DNA from: a virus
IMG/VR virus record: IMGVR_UViG_3300025118_004802
Location: 17,822 to 81,821 of that record
Strand: one strand, 5' to 3'
Length of the DNA stretch: 64,000 nt
Positions within the stretch are counted from its first letter, which is position 1. Every line of letters begins with the position of its first letter. Below are positions 45,767 to 52,994 of the stretch, one piece after another. The notes beneath the pieces were generated by a model, which had not been told where the DNA came from, did no database searches, and saw nothing but the letters and a program-made list of their open reading frames with translations. Made by a program: the position numbers and the translations under genes.

Positions 45767-46096
45767 TGGAGACGCCGGGAGTCGAACCCGGGTCCAAAAT
45801 ATTTCGAACATTACGTCGTTCACAAGATTAGTTTACCTTTTTTACGCAGAAAAGTTAAACAAAAACTGCTTTAGTCTCCGCTACCAGAGCTTCTTTTTTA
45901 CCTCAGAAAGAAGAAACTGCTTTTTGCTAGCGTTTGGTTAAAAGGTTGCTAGCGACCCCTGCTTAAGCAGCTAGTGCTACAGCGTTTTCAACGTCAATAT
46001 TGGCGTTTAAGTTTTTAAGCGTTTTTACAGAGACCAACGCTTCCCTCTGTCTTGCATGTAATGTTTTTGATACCTTGTCGAATCCTTTTCGTCCCC
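45767..46096 (-). ncRNA. ssrA: tmRNA (ssrA) with tag ANIDVENAVALAA
   Basis: On the minus strand the 330-base RNA starts GGGGACGAAAAGGATTCGAC, the conserved tmRNA 5' sequence, and ends with a T-arm CCGGG-TTCGACT-CCCGG and acceptor CGTCTCC plus A. The two ends pair over seven bases with one G-U. CCA is not encoded. A resume codon GCC at 46004-46002 follows the hairpin region and opens ANIDVENAVALAA then TAA (45965-45963). The tag ends with the ALAA recognised by ClpX/ClpA. The resume position was set by alignment with the E. coli gene by eye. tmRNA rescues stalled ribosomes with SmpB, which is not seen here. Confidence 0.95.
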
Positions 46097-46221
46097 TAAA
46101 AAAACATGGGAGGCCCAAACATCCTCACTGTCTGGATCGCCAGCCTATCTTCTATTTGTGTAATTTTTGCCCTCGTTATAGACAATGAGGTTATTTGTTA
46201 ATATTCTTCCGTCCCATGTAT
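46097..46221 (-). other. 125-base leader between promoter and tmRNA
   Basis: This transcribed region, from the predicted start to the tmRNA 5' end, has no gene. It contains CCTCATTG...CGAGG and an inverted repeat CATGGGA...TCCCATG, then a hairpin TGGG-CCT-CCCA with a T-run (TGTTTTTTT) just before the tmRNA. RNase P cleavage at the tmRNA 5' end is expected. The leader could be an independent small RNA or an attenuator. Confidence 0.45.
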
Positions 46222-46227
46222 ACTATA

Positions 46228-46255
46228 AGTATATACTATTTCTATCATTTGTCAA
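46228..46255 (-). promoter_or_regulatory. Sigma70-type promoter of tmRNA
   Basis: On the minus strand TTGACA (46250-46255), a 16-base spacer and TATACT (46228-46233). The stop TGA of the upstream 121-aa gene lies in the same stretch: GACAAATGA, starting within the TTGACA. Confidence 0.8.
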
Positions 46256-46610
46256 GCTGTTCGCTAAAATAATCGATTAAATTGTACTTTTTTACTAATT
46301 TTTCGAATTCTACCTTGTTAAGACCTAGGAATCGCGCGGCTTCTCTTTTCGATGCAGCTGCTGAGAGCGCATAGTATAAAGAAGCTTCTTGTGCAATAGA
46401 CGTCATTGCACGGACTACCGGAAGACCATAAAGTTTACCTCCGATACTACGGCTAGCTAATTCTAACTTAAGACCAATAATCTCTTCTAACTTAAGCTGG
46501 TTAAGCATCACCTCAAATTCTACTGTAGTCTTCTTCTTGCTTCTCAGCAGTTTACTTAAAGACACCCGTTGGTATTTTGAGCGGCTCTTTTTTCTCGGTA
46601 TCCACAACAC
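46245..46610 (-). CDS. Putative Fis-type HTH DNA-binding protein
   Basis: The 121-residue protein begins at GTG, overlapping the upstream stop by one base (TAGTG). The N-terminal half is very basic (PRKKSRSKYQRVSLSKLLRS). The C-terminal SAAASKREAARFLGLNKVEF is a Fis-like HTH_8 motif. It probably binds DNA. The last codons contain the -35 of the tmRNA promoter. A GC-rich hairpin occupies the ribosome-binding region. Confidence 0.7.
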   Translation of the reverse strand: MLWIPRKKSRSKYQRVSLSKLLRSKKKTTVEFEVMLNQLKLEEIIGLKLELASRSIGGKLYGLPVVRAMTSIAQEASLYYALSAAASKREAARFLGLNKVEFEKLVKKYNLIDYFSEQLDK

Positions 46611-47449
46611 TAAACGCCCGGGGGGGTACCCCCGGTGGCGTCCTGAGTGTCTTGTTGGATATCAGACATGTTATCAGCATACTCCGGGGAATCTAAATTT
46701 GCAGTCATCTCAGTCTCAAACCGTTCAAAATATTTAGTAACATTATCAAGTAAATATTCATAAAAATCCTGACGATCACTAACGTCCGCTAAATTTTTAT
46801 AAGCCTTAACAATCGTTGGCTCAATGCGTCTGAATGTCTCGGAACTAAAGTTTCTACCGGTCCGCTCAGAACCTTCGATCTCTGGATAGCTATCTGCTTC
46901 GGGCTTCTCTTCAGGGGCATCCTCTTCAGGATCCTTGATATCATCGCCCAATAGTTCTTGATCAATTTTTACGCCGAACTGAGCCTCGGCTAACGCAGAC
47001 CCCAGTGCATCGTCTGCCAACTCTTCTGGTATACCGTACGGCATCACGGTACCTAGGGTATCCTCGATCGCTGCCAGGATGTGGTCTCTGAAGGAGTCTC
47101 GTTGTTCTGTACTGGTAGTAAGACTTGTATAACCAACTTTGAGATCAGCAACTAATTTTTTCATAATATCTGCTAGTGCATTAATACCAGTGCTTCGGCG
47201 CTGCCGGGCGTCATCGTCGAGTGATTCAGCTTCCGTGAGTAATAACGTACGGATTAGTCCACGTATCTTGTTTTCTTCTTTCAAAATATGTGCTGCAGCT
47301 GTGGTCTCTTCTAAAATTAAAGGTCGAATAAGTTGTCGAAGAGTGATCTCTTCTTGTAATAACAACTCTTTAGCTATAGCCTTTCTTTCAAATACCAATT
47401 TGATAGCTCTCTGAACATGCTCTCTTAATACCTTTTCATCATTAGTCAT
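46610..47449 (-). CDS. Helical structural/core-type protein (279 aa)
   Basis: The 279-residue protein starts with highly charged helices (VLREHVQRAIKLVFERKAIA; LLLQEEITLRQLIRPLIL) rich in L/I-x-E, the recognition pattern of T4-type prohead proteases, then an acidic Pro-rich linker (DIKDPEEDAPEEKPEADSYP) and a helical C-terminal domain ending TGGTPPGV. No function is recognised. Scaffold or internal virion component is possible. It follows the 944-aa gene with 32 bases of AT-rich gap. Confidence 0.65.
   Translation of the reverse strand: MTNDEKVLREHVQRAIKLVFERKAIAKELLLQEEITLRQLIRPLILEETTAAAHILKEENKIRGLIRTLLLTEAESLDDDARQRRSTGINALADIMKKLVADLKVGYTSLTTSTEQRDSFRDHILAAIEDTLGTVMPYGIPEELADDALGSALAEAQFGVKIDQELLGDDIKDPEEDAPEEKPEADSYPEIEGSERTGRNFSSETFRRIEPTIVKAYKNLADVSDRQDFYEYLLDNVTKYFERFETEMTANLDSPEYADNMSDIQQDTQDATGGTPPGV
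46617..46635 (-). promoter_or_regulatory. GC-rich palindrome before the HTH gene
   Basis: The perfect 12-base palindrome GGGGGTACCCCC (46622-46633), flanked by further G/C, can form a strong hairpin within the last codons of the upstream gene and seven bases before the GTG start. It leaves no Shine-Dalgarno, so it may control translation or terminate some transcripts. Confidence 0.4.
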
Positions 47450-47481
47450 ATTGACGTTGTCCTCTTTTCTATATTATATAA

Positions 47482-50316
47482 TTAGTATTCAGTTTCTAAT
47501 ATATTAGTTATAGTATCCTCTATATTCTCTAGTTTGTAAATATTAGCTTCTTCTTTTTTCTTTTTCTTCTTTTTGTCTCTCTTGTATACGGGCCCGGCAT
47601 AACCAGCTACGCTGCCACCTCCCATCCCCGAGATCTCAGAAATGACTTCCTCAACCAAAGAAAATAGGTAGTGCATATTGAGTTTTTTTTTAGATTCTGT
47701 GGCCACAATTTCTTCTTCTTCCGGCATTGAACTATTAACATCTGAGAGGGTGTCGACTATACTGTTGATGTTGTCCTCTTTTGGTTCCGGTACAAAGTCT
47801 TTCAATAATTCTCTCACAACTCTCTTGCTATGCGGCCCTATGGCAGGATTCATGTACAATTTCAGAAAATATCTAAAGTCAGATGCATGGAAGTCTTCCG
47901 ACGGATCATTTTCGGACGTCTTATTTGGTACACCATCCCTGATTCTACGGTTACTCTCTCGGTCAAGCAACGACATGTATTTGCCGCTGTGGGTATCATC
48001 TAACTTGCAAGCTCGTTTGGCTAGTTTTAAATCCGGTCTAACTCTACCACTGCTACTGATACTATCGACAGCGTCAAACCTTTTCACATCAGAAATTCCA
48101 GCAGCATCGGCCTTGTCCCCACACCCGAAAACAATTGTAGCCCCGACGGGCGCCCCGAAGCCGCCTTCCGACGGTGGAGGCTCTTCTACATACTTCAGTG
48201 CGCTAAGAAAGGGAGAGTTCTCATCTGACACTTCAACCTCAACTTTACCCTCTGGAAGGTCTAAGTTCGAAATTATTTTTCTCCATATGGTTGCAGCTGC
48301 CTCAGCACCCAATACGACGCCCGGGGTTATTTCACGTATGCTACCTTTCCCTTGGGGATTCGACACTAAGATACGTACTAGGCTGATTGCAGGGTCCATG
48401 GCTAACTGCATTAATGCCGCTACATGGCCACGGTGTGGTGGCTTGAAGGAGCCAGGGAATAGAGCGATAGTTTTGCCGGCTTCTTCGGCGCTGTCTAATT
48501 CCCTTTCCTTAGCCTCTTGGTCCGCCTCAGACGCCGCGGCGCGAACTCCTCCAGGCGCTGCAGCGTTTTTAGCCAATGCCTGGGCAATCGGATCCCCAGT
48601 GGGCAACGCACTACTTATCCCCTTTGCTAGAGAATATAGCCCAGCTGGGAGGATTAATTTGTTGGCCTTCGCCAATGCCGGTACTAAGCCTGGTATCTTT
48701 TTGGCCATTTTAGCCAACTTGGCACTTCCGGCTACTCTTTTTACACCCATCGCGCCCGCCTTCGCGCCTTTGAGCCTGCCACCAACTATGGGAATGGCAA
48801 AAACTATAGAAACCGCCAATGCCGTAGCGTTGGCGGTGCTGTCATCGGCAGAAAAGTCATCATATGCATCTTCCACGGCCGGCCATTGTGATAGCCCGGT
48901 AGGATCAAAAATCATTGCTGCCGTCTGGGCCCAGTCTGGCAAATATCCCATGCCGGCTCGAATTTCATCAACGAGCGAGTCCAGGAGGCCCTCTGCCAAC
49001 ACCGGTTCGGTGGCTTCAGTAACTTTGCCGAACGGAGTGTCCAAACCTTGTGTAATAAACTCACCAGTAATCTTTACATCGAGCGGCATATCAAAAGATT
49101 CTCCACTATTGGGATCCTGTACTGTGGTACTTCCAAATCTTTTGTCACGTACGACAATCCCTTCTTGACTCTCTACGTCTCCAAATGTTTCACTAGTTAG
49201 TGAACTCTTAACGACGTGGCCTAAGTTTTTAATAGCTTCCCAAAAAACTATTCCATCCACAAACGTACGAACCGCAGGAACTTCCCCAACCCCCGGATAA
49301 TGTACTGTCTGTTCTGGGTCGACAAGTAAATCAGATAACTTCTTCTGAGCCTTCCCGTAAAGATAAATGTCTTTGTTGAGTGGGTCGACTGCTGCAGCCT
49401 TGGTTTTTATTTTGATCCCTTTGATACCTTTTGGGTTATGCGCACTTTTGAGCCAATCTTTTAATTTAAAGTCAACCGGACAATCTGTCTCGTCAATACA
49501 AAGGACCAGAGGTGTATTTAATACACGCTCAAATTCTTTATGTACATCCGGGGTTTGGGTGTCTGTTTTATATTTAGTTGGAATCGAAGAATATATATCA
49601 AACCCAAGTTTGGCTGCAATGGGACGCATTTTTCGCACTAACGTTTCTAGCACTTCCTTATTATAGGGGATAGCGATACCTTTGTCAGGTATTAATTTTG
49701 GATTTCCGCGTCGGTCAAGCACCTGATCGCCATTATCGTCGACCATCTCTGGTCGTGGCAGACCGGGGCGGCTTGCAGTAGAAAATCCTGAACGTTCTTG
49801 CTTATCTGGTCGTGGTACCACTCTTTTTTCATAGAACTGAGCCAGTCCGTGGATCGCTATATAGCTTCTGTCATATTCAACTACGTTGGTTCTTTTATCT
49901 TCTTCATCCACCTCAACGAACTCGATATTGAAATAACGCGAAGGGTTGTCCCACATTCCAAGTTGTCGCAATTCGTGCTTAATCCCAGGAAGAGACGCAT
50001 TGAATATGTCTAGTACTTTTCGATAAGAACCGATCATCCCATGCGTCGGATTATCAACCCAGCGTTCAGCAACACGGGCCTTCGTAATCCCGCTCACGTC
50101 TACCTCATAGCTGGATCCTCGATCTCCTGCGAACTGTCGGCCATCGATATCGCCATTTACTACTTTGATTGAAGCGTTAACACCGTCCAGCTTTAGCGCG
50201 GCGGGACTAGATTCAATCGATGTGATGATATCATAAAAAAACTTAACTAGATCTTCACCTGTCCGGACCGCGTCCAGATCAAATGGGTGATTCATGTGTC
50301 CATATGCGCCGCCCAT
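47482..50316 (-). CDS. Multidomain protein: RNA/DNA ligase-like plus NadD/NMNAT-like nucleotidyltransferase
   Basis: A 944-residue fusion. Residues about 1-430 resemble an RNA or DNA ligase: Lys42 in KLDGVNASIK is the K-x-D-G nucleotidyl acceptor and YFNIEFVEVDEED lies further on. A hydrophobic segment near 505-600 (IVFAIPIVGGRLKGAKAG) follows, then at about 616-850 a cytidylyltransferase-type fold with ALFPGSFKPPHRGHVAALM (HxGH-like motif) and DFHASDFRYFL in place of ISSTxxR. The C-terminal region (SLVEEVISEISGMGGGSVAG then a Lys-rich tail) recalls phage head-associated proteins. It could be a packaged repair/NAD-related protein. Domains are inferred from short motifs; substrates are unknown. 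Confidence 0.75.
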   Translation of the reverse strand: MGGAYGHMNHPFDLDAVRTGEDLVKFFYDIITSIESSPAALKLDGVNASIKVVNGDIDGRQFAGDRGSSYEVDVSGITKARVAERWVDNPTHGMIGSYRKVLDIFNASLPGIKHELRQLGMWDNPSRYFNIEFVEVDEEDKRTNVVEYDRSYIAIHGLAQFYEKRVVPRPDKQERSGFSTASRPGLPRPEMVDDNGDQVLDRRGNPKLIPDKGIAIPYNKEVLETLVRKMRPIAAKLGFDIYSSIPTKYKTDTQTPDVHKEFERVLNTPLVLCIDETDCPVDFKLKDWLKSAHNPKGIKGIKIKTKAAAVDPLNKDIYLYGKAQKKLSDLLVDPEQTVHYPGVGEVPAVRTFVDGIVFWEAIKNLGHVVKSSLTSETFGDVESQEGIVVRDKRFGSTTVQDPNSGESFDMPLDVKITGEFITQGLDTPFGKVTEATEPVLAEGLLDSLVDEIRAGMGYLPDWAQTAAMIFDPTGLSQWPAVEDAYDDFSADDSTANATALAVSIVFAIPIVGGRLKGAKAGAMGVKRVAGSAKLAKMAKKIPGLVPALAKANKLILPAGLYSLAKGISSALPTGDPIAQALAKNAAAPGGVRAAASEADQEAKERELDSAEEAGKTIALFPGSFKPPHRGHVAALMQLAMDPAISLVRILVSNPQGKGSIREITPGVVLGAEAAATIWRKIISNLDLPEGKVEVEVSDENSPFLSALKYVEEPPPSEGGFGAPVGATIVFGCGDKADAAGISDVKRFDAVDSISSSGRVRPDLKLAKRACKLDDTHSGKYMSLLDRESNRRIRDGVPNKTSENDPSEDFHASDFRYFLKLYMNPAIGPHSKRVVRELLKDFVPEPKEDNINSIVDTLSDVNSSMPEEEEIVATESKKKLNMHYLFSLVEEVISEISGMGGGSVAGYAGPVYKRDKKKKKKKEEANIYKLENIEDTITNILETEY

Positions 50317-50319
50317 AAT

Positions 50320-50568
50320 TTAACCCCTCTTGCTTTCTTCTAGGATTTCAATTTGTTCTTCTAGAAGATTGACACGCTCCTGGAGCCGTCGCGAAATCTT
50401 GCGGATTTCCACCAAATGTTCTTTGGCAATCTCTAAGCGTCTATAATCGGTTTGAGTACGTGGTTGAAGAGCGCTCAGTGTTTCACGTAAAGCTTGAATA
50501 TAATTCGTAATGTTCTTATCCTTGCCTTCTCCTAAAATAAACCTTCTAGTCATTTTATTCAAATCCAT
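50320..50568 (-). CDS. Small coiled-coil protein with RFILGEGK leader
   Basis: Encodes 82 residues. The N-terminus TRRFILGEGKDK contains L-G-E-G, a textbook T4-type prohead protease site (L/I-x-E followed by small residue). The remainder is a charged helix (RRLQERVNLLEEQIEILEES). It lies between the 69-aa and 944-aa genes. Function unknown. Confidence 0.6.
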   Translation of the reverse strand: MDLNKMTRRFILGEGKDKNITNYIQALRETLSALQPRTQTDYRRLEIAKEHLVEIRKISRRLQERVNLLEEQIEILEESKRG

Positions 50569-50575
50569 AATAATT

Positions 50576-50785
50576 TTATCCTACCGTTATTTTATACGCT
50601 GTGTCTGCAGGTCGTAATCTTAAGTTAATGGGGCCCCGGACTCCTAAACGAAATATAGGAGCCGCGGCCTTACTGGCGGGGTTTGCGCCTGCGACAGTCA
50701 ACGGGACATCATCTGGTGTAGTATGTTGCTCGTTCGAACCTGAAATGTTTTCTATAATGAAATCTTGGGTCAGGTTATTCGACAT
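50576..50785 (-). CDS. Hypothetical protein (69 aa)
   Basis: A 69-residue protein, N-terminal part polar and C-terminal part with alternating beta residues (APIFRLGVRGPINLRLRPAD). It starts four bases after the 366-aa gene ends. No domain recognised; its position fits minor structural proteins. Confidence 0.55.
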   Translation of the reverse strand: MSNNLTQDFIIENISGSNEQHTTPDDVPLTVAGANPASKAAAPIFRLGVRGPINLRLRPADTAYKITVG

Positions 50786-50788
50786 TCC

Positions 50789-51454
50789 TTATTTTACCGC
50801 TTCTCTCCGCAACTTGGAGAACAGTTCTCCTTCATACCACTCCTTATCTGTGTTTTCTTTGATAACCTTCTTAGGTTCCTCAACATCAGGCCTATGGTTG
50901 CGCGCCGGTTCAACTTTCTTTTTCTTCACCTTTGGAGCGGGAGCAGCTTTCTCAGGCGCGGGTGGAGCAGGAGTTGCTTCCTGGCCAGCGCGTTGGGCCT
51001 TTAAAGCTGCAGCACGACGTCGGCGACGACGACGGCCCTCTTTCACCAAGTTAAGGAGTGCTTCGCCAACGACAGCCTCTTCTTCCTCTGCATCTGCATC
51101 GCTAGCGGCCGCAAAATCAGCTTCAGCGTCTTTCTCAGCGGCAGAGACCTTCTTACCTCTGCGCCAATCTCCCTTAAGATAATCTTTTGTAGCAGCAATT
51201 CCTGCGTCGGTCATCCCGGGAGGAGCCGTCTCAATCCCTTGCTCTTCAACAAAACGAGCTACTAGGGAGAGCATCTCCTCGGCCGTTGCGTTCGGGCCTA
51301 GACTATAGCCAGGGGCCTCTTCCTCACTCCCTAGTTCTACTTCTAACTCATCACCGGGGAGCTCATCATCGCGGTTATATGGAGTGTCATTTACATCCAT
51401 ATCTTCGATAATAATTTTTCTAATTGCCTCACGCAATTGCTTTTCATTAACCAT
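50789..51454 (-). CDS. Internal start within the 366-aa frame: 221-aa leader protein
   Basis: In-frame ATG at 51454, preceded by AAAAGGAG ten bases upstream, an excellent Shine-Dalgarno. Product begins MVNEKQLREAIRKIIIEDMD. The same arrangement, with the same spacing, is seen in the 695-aa frame (ATG at 56988). It may be a nested gene or a recent fusion of two genes by stop-codon loss. Confidence 0.6.
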   Translation of the reverse strand: MVNEKQLREAIRKIIIEDMDVNDTPYNRDDELPGDELEVELGSEEEAPGYSLGPNATAEEMLSLVARFVEEQGIETAPPGMTDAGIAATKDYLKGDWRRGKKVSAAEKDAEADFAAASDADAEEEEAVVGEALLNLVKEGRRRRRRRAAALKAQRAGQEATPAPPAPEKAAPAPKVKKKKVEPARNHRPDVEEPKKVIKENTDKEWYEGELFSKLRREAVK

Positions 51455-51889
51455 GTTCTTAGTTCTCCTTTTAGATTCTTCTAAATGTAATTTCTGGTCT
51501 ACAAAATCTCTAACGCACATGTTGCCTCGTAAATTTGCATCTTCTTCCATATTCCTGAGGTGCGGATCAGTCTGTGCATAATCTTCACCTAATGGTCTGC
51601 TGTTATCAAATTCACCATTACAATTTTGTGCGTGATGCACCAATTCGTGTGAAATGGAGCGCAGCATATCCTTTGGATGGCGTCCGTCAATATACACCAC
51701 AACTTTTACTTCCGCCGGATCATAAAATGCAGTTTTTCCCATCATGCTTTGAGCATTTTGAGAATCGCTGATCAGGTCGATTGTAGGAGGTCTGTTGAAG
51801 CCAATCTGCTTTTGTGCAAAAGGCATAAAGCGCTTCACAACTTCGATAAATTCATCGAGATTACTTTCTGTGTGATTAGTAATATTCAT
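50789..51889 (-). CDS. Metallopeptidase-like N-terminus fused to a leader-bearing protein (366 aa)
   Basis: The 366-residue frame has two parts. Residues 1-145 include the zinc motif HELVH (His81, Glu82, His85) and a possible third ligand in MEEDANLRG, so it is peptidase-like. Residue 146 begins MVNEKQLREAIRKIIIE, a leader found at the start of other genes here, followed by acidic segments, an Arg-rich RRRRRRAA block and a Lys/Pro-rich tail. A strong ribosome-binding site lies before codon 146, so a second product is probable. No stop separates the two parts. The metallopeptidase assignment is by motif only. Confidence 0.7.
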   Translation of the reverse strand: MNITNHTESNLDEFIEVVKRFMPFAQKQIGFNRPPTIDLISDSQNAQSMMGKTAFYDPAEVKVVVYIDGRHPKDMLRSISHELVHHAQNCNGEFDNSRPLGEDYAQTDPHLRNMEEDANLRGNMCVRDFVDQKLHLEESKRRTKNMVNEKQLREAIRKIIIEDMDVNDTPYNRDDELPGDELEVELGSEEEAPGYSLGPNATAEEMLSLVARFVEEQGIETAPPGMTDAGIAATKDYLKGDWRRGKKVSAAEKDAEADFAAASDADAEEEEAVVGEALLNLVKEGRRRRRRRAAALKAQRAGQEATPAPPAPEKAAPAPKVKKKKVEPARNHRPDVEEPKKVIKENTDKEWYEGELFSKLRREAVK

Positions 51890-51927
51890 TGCGGTGAGTC
51901 AAAAATATAAACCCTCACCTTAAATAG

Positions 51928-52923
51928 TTAAATTCGCTCCTTATTCCCAGAAAAATTAATATTTTTCACACCTAAATTTTGAGTTCTGGTGGTTAACCAC
52001 TCCCTCATATCATCTGAGGTCTGGAAATCCTTCTTAACATCATTGTCATACACGCTCCATTGGCCCACTTCCTCTAAAACATCAATTTTGTTGATAACAA
52101 GATCCGTTACTCCATTGATTCGAATGGCTTTCTCTAACAACTGCCAGTTCATCCAGTTGCACTGCCGCGCCCGGCCTGTCGTCGCACCAAATTCCTCACC
52201 TTCAGTCCTAATTTTTTCGAATATAGGATCCTTGGGCTCAAATCTTTTAGCACCCACATATGTTTCATACATTTTAGCTATTCCGTAGATATGCCTGATC
52301 GATTGCGGCGGGACACCATTAAGGAGTGCAGAAGCTGTAGTGCAATGAGAGGAAGTAACATAAGGGTAATCGCCCCAGTCAATATCGAGTCCAAAACCTT
52401 GTGCGCCCTCAAAAAGGATCTTAACTTCTGCTTCATTGTTATGCAATTCCTCGTAAATATCAATTATAAAACTCTGTAACGCATCGATTTCTTCTGCTCT
52501 CTTCCCTTTTCGGCTATATTTGTCACGATAGGCAGGCCCGTTTCCGCGTTTCGTGGTACCGATGGTACGATCGACTCCATCTTCGCGCAAATGATCGCGA
52601 GTGATAACATGCGCATTCTTAGCGATATAGACCAAATCTCGCGCCGGAATTCCAATATCTTCCAAAGTCTTGATTTCCTCAAAAAATTGATGGGGATCGA
52701 CAACGCAACCAGGACCAATAATGGACTTAATGCCAAAAAAAACACCGGCAGGAATATGATGAGTAACAACTTTTCTACCATTGTGGTAGATAGTGTGTCC
52801 TGCATTGCATCCTCCGTTGTATCTGATTACATGCGTATAGTTGTTTGTTTTACATAAATAGTGTGTTACTTTGCCTTTTCCGCAGTCCCCATACTGTAAA
52901 TCTACCACTACGTCTGCAATCAT
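51928..52923 (-). CDS. purA: Adenylosuccinate synthetase homologue (PurA/PurZ-like)
   Basis: The 331-residue protein is a PurA-family enzyme shorter than bacterial PurA (about 430). It has DLQYGDCGKGK with Asp13 and Lys16 at the E. coli mature positions, GGCNAGHT with the catalytic His, IGTTKRGNGPAY, FEGAQGFGLDIDWG, YPYVTSSHCT and the arginine loop in ATTGRARQ. PurZ of diaminopurine phages carries a Ser in place of this Asp, so this protein keeps the PurA state while its N-terminus and length resemble phage PurZ. Reaction: IMP or related GMP with aspartate and GTP/ATP. Possible role: dATP supply or DNA base modification. Confidence 0.88.
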   Translation of the reverse strand: MIADVVVDLQYGDCGKGKVTHYLCKTNNYTHVIRYNGGCNAGHTIYHNGRKVVTHHIPAGVFFGIKSIIGPGCVVDPHQFFEEIKTLEDIGIPARDLVYIAKNAHVITRDHLREDGVDRTIGTTKRGNGPAYRDKYSRKGKRAEEIDALQSFIIDIYEELHNNEAEVKILFEGAQGFGLDIDWGDYPYVTSSHCTTASALLNGVPPQSIRHIYGIAKMYETYVGAKRFEPKDPIFEKIRTEGEEFGATTGRARQCNWMNWQLLEKAIRINGVTDLVINKIDVLEEVGQWSVYDNDVKKDFQTSDDMREWLTTRTQNLGVKNINFSGNKERI

Positions 52924-52994
52924 GCCAACTCCTCAGTTTATATCTTATTATGACACAAAATTGAAGCAGATTAAACGTTAAAAAGCGTTTTTAT
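52924..52994. other. Intergenic gap before the purA-like gene
   Basis: AT-rich gap. On the minus strand a short hairpin AAACG-CTTTTTAA-CGTTT follows the nucleotidyltransferase gene and could be a weak terminator. A TGAGGAG site then precedes the purA-like ATG. No gene. Confidence 0.4.

Noticed and set aside
45767-46096. tmRNA as a remnant of prophage integration into a host ssrA
   Set aside because: The gene is complete, has its own promoter, lies within a purely phage gene order, and no integrase is seen near it.
47678-49168. Plus-strand 496-codon open frame
   Set aside because: Lies fully opposite the 944-aa gene, has no credible ribosome-binding site or domain; composition (Ser/Ala/Leu/Pro-rich) is that of an antisense shadow.
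40503-50316. Lys/A-rich homopolymer runs as programmed frameshift sites
   Set aside because: Runs of AAG/AAA in three genes keep a single long frame; no alternative-frame continuation was seen.
50601-51182. Plus-strand 193-codon open frame
   Set aside because: Antisense to the Arg/Ala-rich tail of the 366-aa frame; repeated codons explain the opening.
51928-52923. Confident PurZ call
   Set aside because: The diagnostic Ser in place of the catalytic Asp is absent; Asp13 is kept, so only a PurA/PurZ-like label is supported.
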